In this document: one piece after another, positions 1-7,980 of the stretch
How the letters are laid out: every line of letters starts with the position of its first letter
Position numbering within the stretch: the first letter of the stretch is position 1
Assembly: GCF_019423705.1 (NCBI RefSeq)
Contig: NZ_JAHZAX010000008.1
Coordinates: 1 to 64,000, forward strand
Length of the DNA: 64,000 nt
Reading direction: 5' to 3'
Source: Ruminococcus sp.
GTDB taxonomy: Bacteria; Bacillota; Clostridia; Oscillospirales; Ruminococcaceae
Program-made: the position numbers and the translations under genes
The notes under the pieces: model-generated
The model's input: the letters and a program-made list of their open reading frames with translations, nothing else
What the model was told of the DNA's origin: nothing
The model's database searches: none

Positions 1-430
1 TATTTGTTACAAAGTGAGCCTGCCAAGCAACCTCAACGATGAAACGGATAGCCATTCTTGTATCCTTGTTAGCGCCGCAGAATGCATCAACTACGAAAAG
101 TCTCTTGTTTGAGAGCTCCTTGATAGCCAGCTCCTTAACAGACTTCCAAGCCTCCTGTGAAGCAGGGTGATTGTCGTTCTTATACTCATCGGAAGTCCAC
201 CATACAGTATCCTTTGAATTCTCGTCAACAACGATGAACTTGTCCTTAGGTGAACGGCCTGTGTAAACGCCTGTCATTACGTTTACTGCGCCAAGCTCAC
301 TCACCTGACCCTTTTCATAGCCCTCGAGTTCAGGCTTTGTCTCCTCCTCGAACAGCTGCTCATAGGAAGGGTTGTAAACAACTTCTGTCGTGCCGGTAAT
401 ACCGTACTTGCTCAAATCAATTTTAGACAT
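1..430 (-). CDS. pckA: Phosphoenolpyruvate carboxykinase (ATP), N-terminal part
   Basis: Reading frame open from ATG at 430 to the window edge, giving the first 143 residues. It starts MSKIDLSKYGI and contains the family motif GRSPKDKFIV and then GANKDTRMAIRF, both typical of ATP-dependent PEPCK, which interconverts oxaloacetate and PEP. In anaerobes such as Ruminococcus it commonly runs toward oxaloacetate, feeding succinate. An AAAGGAG ribosome site lies 8-9 bases before the ATG. The gene has a long 5' leader (about 165 nt) from a clear promoter at 603-631, with a possible leader peptide. The C-terminal three quarters lies outside the window. The family call is secure; flux direction is inference. 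Confidence 0.95.
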   Translation of the reverse strand, partial: MSKIDLSKYGITGTTEVVYNPSYEQLFEEETKPELEGYEKGQVSELGAVNVMTGVYTGRSPKDKFIVVDENSKDTVWWTSDEYKNDNHPASQEAWKSVKELAIKELSNKRLFVVDAFCGANKDTRMAIRFIVEVAWQAHFVTN

Positions 431-454
431 TGCAATAACTCCTTTTCTAAAAAT

Positions 455-502
455 TTACGTCAGTAAGCGCCATAATGAAACTATCCACCCACACGCATTC
501 AT
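455..502 (-). CDS. Possible 15-residue leader peptide in the pckA 5' UTR
   Basis: Within the pckA leader, ATG at 502 is preceded by AAGGAAAG with 3 bases of spacing. It opens a 15-codon frame (MNACGWIVSLWRLLT) ending in TAA at 455, 24 bases before the pckA start. It contains two tryptophans and several hydrophobic residues. No terminator/antiterminator pair is obvious in the leader, so classical attenuation is not demonstrated. It may be chance or a translational-coupling leader. Confidence 0.25.
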   Translation of the reverse strand: MNACGWIVSLWRLLT

Positions 503-602
503 TTTCTTTCCTTAACAAAACCACTATGCAAAAGCCTGCATTTTCAGCAAACTTATGAACGAAATTCAGCGTATGGTTATTCGCTCCTATTACAGCAATA
601 TA

Positions 603-631
603 ATTATACCACATATTTTTACGAAATGCAA
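603..631 (-). promoter_or_regulatory. pckA promoter
   Basis: On the minus strand TTGCAT, 17 bases, TATAAT. Predicted start of transcription is near 596, leaving a leader of about 165 nt before pckA. Confidence 0.7.
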
Positions 632-764
632 GCTTTCATATTTATTTTGTGGGCGATTTTTTTATATTTTGTTTAAATCTATACCGATTTTCTATGAATA
701 AAAGTTAATTTATGTAAAATGCTGCCTTTTTTAAAGATATTGACTATTATCAAACGTAAAAAGC

Positions 765-800
765 AAAAATGCAATCCGGCCATATACCAAATTGCATTTT
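765..800 (-). terminator. Terminator after the permuted GH3 gene
   Basis: Inverted repeat AAATGCAAT / ATTGCATTT (767-775 with 791-799). On the minus strand it is followed by T-rich sequence (TTTTTGCTTTTT). It lies just downstream of the GH3 stop at 840. The rest of 632-839 is AT-rich and shows no gene. Confidence 0.55.
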
Positions 801-839
801 CTATATCAAATCATATAAAATGCTCCCACGTCTGCAAGG

Positions 840-3602
840 TCACTTGTCTGTCAATTCAAATCTTATGCTGTGCATATCAAGACCGTTTTGTGCGAAATAA
901 ATCCTAAACGTGGTAAAGCGTGAGAACATCGGCGTCTCCTTTGAGATCGAAACAGGCTTGCCGTTTGTGCCGTTGAAAGTGAACGTTCCGCTTGCCGTGC
1001 CCATATTGAAAAGGGTCATAGGTATCTGCGCAAGCTCGCTCTGAGTTGAGCTTGCCGTAACTGTCACCTTGTAAGTGCCGAAGTTTGAAAGATCAAGGGC
1101 AAAGCTGTAAGAAGTGCCCTTTTGCGTAGGTATATCGCTGAGGTCGATGGTGATATCCCTGTCCACCTTGTAGAACTGAACAGGCTTGTCGTCCTCCTGA
1201 ACGTCCGCCTCACGATTGATGACCTTTACAGGCTCGTCAACGCCCTGGGCACGCTTCAAGGCATTTGTGCCAAGCAAAAAGCCGCAGATGTTGGCGGCGT
1301 TGCGCTGAAGTTCTGCCCTTTCGATCGTGCCGCTTTCAAGCGCCGCAAGAGTGTTGTCGTTGTTCTTTTCGCCGTCTGGGCAAACCATATAAACGTCGTT
1401 CTGCGCACTTGCCATTGCGGCGAAGTCGGTCTTGTCGGGCTCTTTGCCACGAACATTTATATTCGCCCACCAGTCCGTCATCGTGAAGCCCTTAAAGCCC
1501 CACTCCTCACGGAGAATGACTGTATTAAGGTCAAAATTGCCAGCCGTCCACAAGCCGTTTACGCTGCCGTATGTCGTCATAACCGACGAAGCGCCACCCT
1601 CTTTGACCGCAATCTCAAAGCCCTTGAGGTAAATTTCCCTCAGCGCTCTTTCCGATACAACGGAGTCGATATAATGCCTGTTGGTCTCACGATTATTGGC
1701 GCAAAAGTGCTTTATCGTGCCCGTCACGCCGACAGAATTCATACCCTTAAGCTCTGCGGCAGCCATTTTTCCTGTAAGGAATGGGTCTTCCGAAAAATAC
1801 TCAAAGTTTCTTCCGTTGAGTGGGTGACGATGAATGTTCATACCGGGGCCAAGGAGGCAATCCACCTTGTTTGCGGTCATTTCAAGACCCATAAGAGTGA
1901 AAAGCTCCTGAGCAAGTTCCTTATTAAAAGAGGAAGCTATCATCGTGCCGTTTGGCAGGCTGAACGCCTTTGTGCCGCAGTCAAGCCTCATACCCGATGG
2001 GCCGTCAGAGCAGCAGCCTGCTGGGATACCGAAAGCGTTGAGATCTTCCGACACACCGCCGAATGCCGAAGCCGTTCCTGCGGTAACTCTCGGGCTGCCC
2101 ATTCCCTCGCCCCTTATAATGCAGGACAGGTCGTAGTCTGAAAGCTGGGCGATGAATTCGTCCATTGTGTTTTTGCCGTTCTTAACGTCCCAAAGTTTTA
2201 TGCCCTTGTCACCAGTATAGGCGATCTCTCTCGGCAGCTTTTCAATGCGCCTTGCGGCTTCATCCACCTGCGATGTTGGCACGCTCACTTTTGATATCTC
2301 ATAACCGCCGTCCTTGCAAACAGGCTTTATGCGCTCAAAGTCTTCAACAGGTGCAAGCGCCTGCGTGAGCTTCTCAGTCACGATAGTCTCAGCCTGCTCG
2401 TAACTGCAAGCGTACTTTGCGCTTCTCACGTCCGTGCCGAGATAGAATCTATACTCCCCTGCTTCAAGAACATAGCAGGACTTATTGCCCGTCACCCCTG
2501 CGTCATCATAAGAAGCAAGCTTTGCTATATCAGCCGTTATCTCGATAATCTGCTCCTCATTGGTTGCAAGCTCTTTGGTCTTTTCAAAGCCGCAAAGCAC
2601 CCTCGCCGCCTTGCCAAGCTTGCCCTGCGGCGCTTCACAATAAAGCTGGATAACTTCCTTTCCGCTGTAATCGCCAACATTTTTCACCGATACCGAAAGC
2701 TTAGCAGCGCCCTCAGCTATCTCCGCCTTTTCCATCTTGACCTCAAACTTTGTGTATGAAAGTCCAAAGCCGAAAGGATACATCACCTTGTCCTTTGCGA
2801 AAGTCTCGAAATAGCGATAGCCGACATAAATATCCTCGGCGTAGATATCCTTATTTTCAGTCTTGCCAAAATTTGCGTCAGAGGGATAATCTGAAACATT
2901 ATATGCGATAGTGTCGGGAAGCTTTCCGCTCGGGCTGACCTTTCCTGTAAGGACGTCCGCCGTGCCCTTGCCGCCTGTCATTCCGCCCTGCCAAACATAA
3001 AGCACAGCGTCGGGTGATATCCTGTTTATGTCAGTCATATCAATAATGTTGCCCACATTGAGAAGCAATACCACCTTTTCGAAATTTTTCCTAACAGCCG
3101 TGAGCATTGCGATCTCGTCAGCGCTGAGCAGATAAGAACCGGCTTCAAGCCTGTTGTCCTGCTCCTCGCCTGCGGTTCTGCCTATTATAACGATAGCGGT
3201 CTCGCAGCTCTGAGCAGTCTCTTTCACAAGGTTTTCGTCAAGAGGCATTTCCTTCTGCGACCAAGGCTCGCCTCCCCAGCCCTCACCGAGATCAAACGGA
3301 TTTTCCTTGTCCCACTTTTTATATGTATCAAGCAGCTTTTGATTTACCTTAACGCCGTTGTCAGCAAGCCCGTCAAGAATGTTCACGACCTTTGAAACAT
3401 TCACCATTCCGCCCGAACCAGTTCCACTTTTATAATAATGAAACTGGATACGTCCGAAAACGGCAACTTCCTTTGTCGTATCAAGTGGCAGAGCGCCCTT
3501 TTCATTTTTGAGCATTACAACGCCCTCAGAGACCATTTTCGCCGCAGTTTCAAGATATTTATCCCAATCAAGTATTCTTTCTATACCATTTTTATTTTCC
3601 AT
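840..3602 (-). CDS. GH3 beta-glucosidase with permuted domain order
   Basis: 920 residues. It should release terminal beta-linked sugars, probably glucose from cello-oligosaccharides, in the cytoplasm since no signal peptide is seen. Order is reversed from usual GH3. Residues about 20-260 resemble the alpha/beta sandwich domain (SEGVVMLKNEKGALPL near 25, candidate acid/base Glu in AGEEQDN near 146). A fibronectin-III-like segment follows (about 280-410). The TIM-barrel domain lies in about 480-760, with the KHF motif and nucleophile Asp near 710 (MTDWW). A C-terminal beta-rich extension (about 810-920) may bind carbohydrate. This order is known from Ruminococcus albus and Butyrivibrio beta-glucosidases. 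Start chosen at ATG 3602 because AAAGGTG sits 6 bases before it; an in-frame ATG at 3641 lacks a site. Confidence 0.93.
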   Translation of the reverse strand: MENKNGIERILDWDKYLETAAKMVSEGVVMLKNEKGALPLDTTKEVAVFGRIQFHYYKSGTGSGGMVNVSKVVNILDGLADNGVKVNQKLLDTYKKWDKENPFDLGEGWGGEPWSQKEMPLDENLVKETAQSCETAIVIIGRTAGEEQDNRLEAGSYLLSADEIAMLTAVRKNFEKVVLLLNVGNIIDMTDINRISPDAVLYVWQGGMTGGKGTADVLTGKVSPSGKLPDTIAYNVSDYPSDANFGKTENKDIYAEDIYVGYRYFETFAKDKVMYPFGFGLSYTKFEVKMEKAEIAEGAAKLSVSVKNVGDYSGKEVIQLYCEAPQGKLGKAARVLCGFEKTKELATNEEQIIEITADIAKLASYDDAGVTGNKSCYVLEAGEYRFYLGTDVRSAKYACSYEQAETIVTEKLTQALAPVEDFERIKPVCKDGGYEISKVSVPTSQVDEAARRIEKLPREIAYTGDKGIKLWDVKNGKNTMDEFIAQLSDYDLSCIIRGEGMGSPRVTAGTASAFGGVSEDLNAFGIPAGCCSDGPSGMRLDCGTKAFSLPNGTMIASSFNKELAQELFTLMGLEMTANKVDCLLGPGMNIHRHPLNGRNFEYFSEDPFLTGKMAAAELKGMNSVGVTGTIKHFCANNRETNRHYIDSVVSERALREIYLKGFEIAVKEGGASSVMTTYGSVNGLWTAGNFDLNTVILREEWGFKGFTMTDWWANINVRGKEPDKTDFAAMASAQNDVYMVCPDGEKNNDNTLAALESGTIERAELQRNAANICGFLLGTNALKRAQGVDEPVKVINREADVQEDDKPVQFYKVDRDITIDLSDIPTQKGTSYSFALDLSNFGTYKVTVTASSTQSELAQIPMTLFNMGTASGTFTFNGTNGKPVSISKETPMFSRFTTFRIYFAQNGLDMHSIRFELTDK

Positions 3603-3646
3603 AGCTTTCACCTTTCTTATTTGTGACCATTTGATTTTCAAGGTGT

Positions 3647-3675
3647 ATTATAGCACAACAAATAGCCGCTTTCAA
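3647..3675 (-). promoter_or_regulatory. Promoter of the permuted GH3 gene
   Basis: TTGAAA, 17 bases, TATAAT on the minus strand, with an extended -10 (TGCTATAAT). The leader to the ATG is about 40 nt. Confidence 0.75.
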
Positions 3676-3727
3676 TAAAGATACTATGAACAATGGGTTT
3701 ATTTTCTGCTTATTTGGCGACAACGAT

Positions 3728-3759
3728 AAGAGCCGCAAAGACTTCTCCCTGCGGCTCTT
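3728..3759. terminator. Terminator after the sigma-factor gene
   Basis: Ten-base-pair stem AAGAGCCGCA / TGCGGCTCTT with a 12-base loop, directly downstream of the stop at 3793. T-runs are short on both sides, so efficiency is uncertain. Confidence 0.6.
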
Positions 3760-3792
3760 TAACTATATTTTTATCCGTTTTGCTGTCCTTTT

Positions 3793-5343
3793 TTATGCGC
3801 CCTCGTTATAACTTATATCGCACACCGCAACATTGACAACAGGGTCAATGTCAGAAATGTCAATTCCGTACTGATACGGGTTATAATTAAAAGTCTCGCT
3901 GTCCGTCTGCGCTTGCATTCTCTTGTATGTTTCATCAAGCTGTTCGTCAGTCAGATCAAAGCCGAACCACCACACTCTGCCGTTTATATTCGCCGACACA
4001 ATGCGGTCTCTGTCGGTGTTTGAAAGATACATAAGCGGCTTTTCGCCCAAGGCTTCACAAAGCTGATTATAAGTCATACCAACATAAATATCCTTTGTGA
4101 GATATGCGCCGCTGTAAAGTTCCACCCTTGTGACAGGCTGACTTTTGTCAACATAGCCCGTGCCTTTTTCGGTATCATAAGCCGCCCTGCCGAAATGATA
4201 CTGCGCAAACGCCCCACATTGATACATCGAGTTATAGCCTTGCTGAACGAAGGTTGGATAAACAAGTTCATAGCTTTCCCCTGCAAGGTCAAGCATTTCG
4301 CCGACTGTCTTTGAGAAAAACTGCTCCCCCGTGAAATCCTGCCCAGGCATAACCCTGCTTGCAGGCTGAGTTTGTGTGTCCTGCGGCTGTGTGGTCTGAA
4401 CGCCTGTTGAAGTCGTTGTCGTCACCGCAGGAAGCGTCTCCGCCGCACTTGTCACCACCTCAGCCGTGGAAGTCTCCGCTCTGCTGGTTTCTGAATAGTC
4501 CTGCTCTTTTTTGCTGTCAGCAAACGAAATGCTGTCCGAATAGCTCTCCTCATCAAAACTGTCGGCAATGCTGCTGTTTTCGTGTATGCCGAAGCCGTCT
4601 CTGCTGATTGCATTAAGCGATATTGGAATGCTCACCGCAACAGCCAGCGCCGCCGCAATGCCTGCTGTTTTAACGGCAATAGAGGAAGGCTTTGCCGCAG
4701 GCGTCACCGCAGCAGCCGCAAATTTCGGCGATATGGTATCTCTCAGCATAACGCTGACAGGCACAGCCGAAAGCACGCCGCCCTCAAAAATGCGCTCGAT
4801 CTCTTTTTTGATCTTGCCCCTTGCCTTGAAAAGCTTCTGCTTTGCGGCGTTTTCCGAAATGCCAAGCACCTCCGCCACCTTTTTCATCGACATTCCGTCA
4901 TAATAATATAGTATCACCGCCGAGCGCATATCCGCTTTCATTGTGTCGATCACCTCTTTAAGGCTGCGTTTTAGCTCACGGCTGTCTGCATAATCGTCGG
5001 GCAGCATAACCGTATCATCTGCGTGAAGATCAGCCTCAGCGGTGTCGTCAAGGCTCACGCTGTCGTTTTTGCTCTCCTCACGAAAATACATTCTGCACTT
5101 GTTGAAAGCGATAGAATGAAGCCAAGTCTCGTAATTCTCATCATTTTTCAGCGTGGATATCTTCTGCATCGAGGCAAGAAAAGCCTCCTCGGTGATATCC
5201 TCTGCTGTGTGCTTATCCCCCACATTTTTCAGCACAAAGAAGTAAAGCTTGTCGTGATAAGCCTTGTAAAGCTGCTCAAAAGCTTCCCTTTCCCCAGCCT
5301 TTGCCCGTCCGACTATCTTTGCCATTTCATTCTTGTTCATCAT
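3793..5343 (-). CDS. ECF-type sigma factor with transmembrane C-terminal extension
   Basis: 516 residues, far longer than the usual 160-200 of ECF sigma factors. Residues about 10-95 form sigma region 2 (YKAYHDKLYFFVLKNVGD, then HTAEDITEEAF). About 130-180 form region 4 (ILYYYDGMSMKKVAEVLGIS, a helix-turn-helix). One hydrophobic segment near 228-246 follows, then a Ser/Thr-rich linker (about 255-330) and a roughly 180-residue C-terminal domain I do not recognise. The layout predicts cytoplasmic sigma domains tethered to the membrane with an outside sensor-like domain, which could make a separate anti-sigma factor unnecessary. Its start overlaps the end of a short upstream ORF by 17 bases. Function of the tail is inference. 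Confidence 0.85.
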   Translation of the reverse strand: MMNKNEMAKIVGRAKAGEREAFEQLYKAYHDKLYFFVLKNVGDKHTAEDITEEAFLASMQKISTLKNDENYETWLHSIAFNKCRMYFREESKNDSVSLDDTAEADLHADDTVMLPDDYADSRELKRSLKEVIDTMKADMRSAVILYYYDGMSMKKVAEVLGISENAAKQKLFKARGKIKKEIERIFEGGVLSAVPVSVMLRDTISPKFAAAAVTPAAKPSSIAVKTAGIAAALAVAVSIPISLNAISRDGFGIHENSSIADSFDEESYSDSISFADSKKEQDYSETSRAETSTAEVVTSAAETLPAVTTTTSTGVQTTQPQDTQTQPASRVMPGQDFTGEQFFSKTVGEMLDLAGESYELVYPTFVQQGYNSMYQCGAFAQYHFGRAAYDTEKGTGYVDKSQPVTRVELYSGAYLTKDIYVGMTYNQLCEALGEKPLMYLSNTDRDRIVSANINGRVWWFGFDLTDEQLDETYKRMQAQTDSETFNYNPYQYGIDISDIDPVVNVAVCDISYNEGA

Positions 5344-5479
5344 CGTTAGTTGCCCCCTTGAAAAATTTCCGCATAAGCCTGCGCATACTGTTTTCGACCT
5401 CTTCGTCAGTCATTTTCACATCATCGTTCATACTTTCCAGTACCCAGAAAATGACGTTGCTGATATTTCTGATCTTCAT
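5327..5479 (-). CDS. Small hypothetical protein upstream of the sigma gene
   Basis: A 50-codon frame (begins MKIRNISNVIFWVLES, ends NDDEQE) whose last 17 bases overlap the sigma start, suggesting translational coupling. The frame extends upstream to a GTG at 5551 (74 codons). Neither start has an ideal ribosome site (GGAG lies 16 bases before 5479). It is charged and acidic toward the end, with MTDEEVENSMRRLMRKFF as a likely helix. It is transcribed if the promoter at 5635-5663 is used. No family recognised; it could be a small regulator of the sigma factor. Confidence 0.45.
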   Translation of the reverse strand: MKIRNISNVIFWVLESMNDDVKMTDEEVENSMRRLMRKFFKGATNDDEQE

Positions 5480-5634
5480 AATTCTATTATGCCTGCTCCG
5501 ATTTTTTCGGACAGCTTGCGTTCTTTCTGCCCTTCTGTTATTTAGTTGCACAAAGCCCCAATGCGTTACCGCTTTTCCGATAATTTTTTATCTTTTTGTA
5601 TAACTGCACAAAATCGCCTTCGTATCTCTGTTTA

Positions 5635-5663
5635 ATTATACCACAGCTTTTCACTATAAGCAA
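5635..5663 (-). promoter_or_regulatory. Promoter of the small ORF / sigma operon
   Basis: TTGCTT, 17 bases, TATAAT on the minus strand, with extended -10 TGGTATAAT. Confidence 0.6.
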
Positions 5664-5698
5664 CAAGACCGACCGCAGTAATGCCGCAGTCGGTCTTG
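5664..5698 (-). terminator. Terminator after the second GH3 gene
   Basis: Ten-base-pair stem CAAGACCGAC / GTCGGTCTTG. The T-tract on the minus strand is weak (TTGTTGCTTATAG). It lies 30 bases past the GH3 stop and abuts the next promoter. Confidence 0.6.
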
Positions 5699-5727
5699 TA
5701 AATGCTATATATTGTAATGTATAAATA

Positions 5728-7812
5728 TCACGCCTTGATATCCAATTCTATACATTCCGTGTCGCTAAGCTTGCAGCTAAGCTCGTCTGGCTGGTGTGTG
5801 CCTGCATAAAGTGTGAAATCTTCGCAGAATTTTCCACGTTCGCCGCTGTCCGAAACTGTCGTGAACGCCTTGTCGGCAATGGCTATCTCAAGCGTCACGT
5901 CCTCTCCATTTCCAATATGCACACGCTTGAAACCACAAAGAACTGGGTTCTGCGCAGCGTATCGGCACTTCGCCTTGATATAAAGCTGGATAACATCGTC
6001 AGTAGCTTCGCCGCCATTGTGCGCCGTAACGATCGCCTTGCCGTCCTTGTACTCAAGGCCTGTCACAGTCACATTGCCGTATGTCAGACCATATCCGAAA
6101 GGATAAAGCACATTGTCACGGGTGTAGCGATAAGTCCTGCCCGACATCGAATAATCGGTGAAATCAGGGAGCTTTTCTGCGCTTTCATAGAAGGTCACAG
6201 GCAGCTTGCCCGATGGCGAAACATCGCCGAAAAGTATATCCGCCAAAGCCTTTCCGCCCTCTGAACCCGGATACCAAGCGTGGATAAGTGCGTCGGCGTC
6301 AGCTTCGGTATTGATGGAACTTCCTGCGGCGCAGACGATAACAACAGGCTTGCCAAGCGCCATTATACGCCTTACAAGCTCACGCTGGCTTTCGGGCAAA
6401 AGCAGTCCGCCCTTGTCTCCCGACGAAAATTCATTGCCCGTGTCGCCCTCTTCGCCCTCGATGGTTGCGTCAAGTCCAAGGCAAAGCACAGTCAGATCGG
6501 CGTTGTCAGCGGCAGCTTCCGCCTCAGCGTATCTGTCACCAGCCTGCGCAAGACCTGATACTCTGTCCTTATAAAGGTGGCAGCCCTCGGCATAAAGCAC
6601 TCTGCCCGAAAATCTGTCCTCAATGCCCTCGAGGAACGTCACATATCTGTCCGCCGTGCCGTTGTAATTGCCCTCAAGAGCCGTTCGGCTGTCTGCGTTA
6701 GGGCCGATCACAGCGATAGTTTTGACCTTGTTTTCGTCGATAGGCAAAACGCCGCTGTTTTTCAAAAGCACCATCGACTTCTTGGCACAATCATAAGCTA
6801 TCGCCTTGTGTTCGGGACTTGAAACAACGCTGTATGGGATATTATCATACTCTGTTGCCTTATCGAACATACCAAGCCTTATCCTTGTGCGCATAAGCTT
6901 TACGCAGGAACGGCGGATATCATCTTCCGTTACAAGCCCCTTTTCAAGAGCCGAAAGCAGGTTCACATAAGTGCAGCCGCAATTGACGTCGCAGCCTGCT
7001 TTCAGCGCCATTGCAGCCGATTCAACAGGCGATGATGTAACCATATGGTGCTCGTGAAAATCCCTTATCGCCCAGCAATCGGACACGAAATAGCCGTCAA
7101 ATTCCCACTCTTTCAGCTTGCCCATAAGAAAGTCGCTTGCGCAGGAAGGCTCGCCGTTGACACGATTATACGCACCCATTACGCCCTCGACCTTTGCATT
7201 TTCTACCAGTTCTTCAAAAGCGTAAAGATAGTTCTCCTCCAAGTCTTTCGCCCCAACTTCGGCGTTAAATTCGTGCCGCAGAGCCTCAGGGCCGCTATGT
7301 ACAGCAAAGTGCTTTGCACAGGCGGCAGTCTTGAGCACATCGCCCTCGCCCTGCAAACCTTTCACATAAGCCTTTCCACACTCCGCCGTGAGAAACGGGT
7401 CTTCGCCGTAAGTTTCGTGACCTCTTCCCCAACGTGGGTCACGGAAAATGTTTATATTTGGCGCCCACAGGGTCAAGCCCTTGTAGATATCCCTATCTCC
7501 ACGCTTTGAATACTCGTTGTATTTCGCCCTCGCTTCGGTGGAAGTAACGTCAGCGGCATTGTGTACAAGCTCGGTATCGAACATCGCCGCAAGACCGATC
7601 GCCTGCGGGAACATCGTGGCAGTTCCGCTTCGTGCCAACCCATGTATGCCCTCGTTCCACCAGTTATATTCGGGTATTCCCAGCCGCTCCACCGCAGGAG
7701 CGTCGAACCGAAGCTGAGAAGCCGCCTCTTCGATAGTCATTTTCTCTACCAACGCCTGCGCCCTCTCCTGCGCCGACAGACTTTCGTCAAGATATTTTCT
7801 ATATTCTGTCAT
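5728..7812 (-). CDS. GH3 beta-xylosidase / beta-glucosidase
   Basis: 694 residues in the usual GH3 order, no signal peptide, so probably acting on imported oligosaccharides. N-terminal barrel: YNWWNEGIHGLAR (about 49-61), APNINIFRDPRWGRGHETYGEDP (about 117-139), KHF, and nucleophile Asp 245 in FVSDCWAI. Second domain: candidate acid/base Glu in IEGEEGDTG, then LLLPESQREL. A fibronectin-III-like tail follows. The NWWNEGIHG and SDCWAI signatures are typical of the bacterial xylosidase-like branch, so xylo-oligosaccharides are the likelier substrate, though sequence alone cannot fix specificity. ATG at 7812 has GAAAGGAAT upstream. Separately promoted from the sigma gene. Confidence 0.9.
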   Translation of the reverse strand: MTEYRKYLDESLSAQERAQALVEKMTIEEAASQLRFDAPAVERLGIPEYNWWNEGIHGLARSGTATMFPQAIGLAAMFDTELVHNAADVTSTEARAKYNEYSKRGDRDIYKGLTLWAPNINIFRDPRWGRGHETYGEDPFLTAECGKAYVKGLQGEGDVLKTAACAKHFAVHSGPEALRHEFNAEVGAKDLEENYLYAFEELVENAKVEGVMGAYNRVNGEPSCASDFLMGKLKEWEFDGYFVSDCWAIRDFHEHHMVTSSPVESAAMALKAGCDVNCGCTYVNLLSALEKGLVTEDDIRRSCVKLMRTRIRLGMFDKATEYDNIPYSVVSSPEHKAIAYDCAKKSMVLLKNSGVLPIDENKVKTIAVIGPNADSRTALEGNYNGTADRYVTFLEGIEDRFSGRVLYAEGCHLYKDRVSGLAQAGDRYAEAEAAADNADLTVLCLGLDATIEGEEGDTGNEFSSGDKGGLLLPESQRELVRRIMALGKPVVIVCAAGSSINTEADADALIHAWYPGSEGGKALADILFGDVSPSGKLPVTFYESAEKLPDFTDYSMSGRTYRYTRDNVLYPFGYGLTYGNVTVTGLEYKDGKAIVTAHNGGEATDDVIQLYIKAKCRYAAQNPVLCGFKRVHIGNGEDVTLEIAIADKAFTTVSDSGERGKFCEDFTLYAGTHQPDELSCKLSDTECIELDIKA

Positions 7813-7843
7813 AATGATTCCTTTCGTGATCTATGGTTCTATG

Positions 7844-7857
7844 CGGCTTGGCAGCCG
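7844..7857. promoter_or_regulatory. Inverted repeat in the leader of the second GH3 gene
   Basis: CGGCT-TGGC-AGCCG lies between the -10 (7875-7880) and the start codon. Its place fits an operator or a short leader hairpin. No regulator family assigned. Confidence 0.35.
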
Positions 7858-7874
7858 TTTCTTTGCTTGTTTAT

Positions 7875-7903
7875 ATTATAGCGCATTTGGTGGGAGAAAT
7901 CAA
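7875..7903 (-). promoter_or_regulatory. Promoter of the second GH3 gene
   Basis: TTGATT, 17 bases, TATAAT on the minus strand; leader of about 55 nt. Confidence 0.7.
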
Positions 7904-7931
7904 GGGGGAAAATCACATCTAAAAGAGAAAC

Positions 7932-7959
7932 GCCGTGACAAGATCACTCTCATCACGAC
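7932..7959 (-). terminator. Weak terminator after jetD
   Basis: Imperfect stem GCCGTGA / TCACGAC, 22 bases past the jetD stop. On the minus strand it is followed by GTTTCTCTTTT. Weak but correctly placed. Confidence 0.4.
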
Positions 7960-7980
7960 ATAAAAATCAGGTCAATAAAA

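Noticed and set aside
1122..2141. A 339-codon open frame on the plus strand inside the GH3 gene.
   Set aside because: It is the antisense shadow of a convincing GH3 protein, has no ribosome site and no recognisable domain. Several other long antisense frames in the window were dropped for the same reason.
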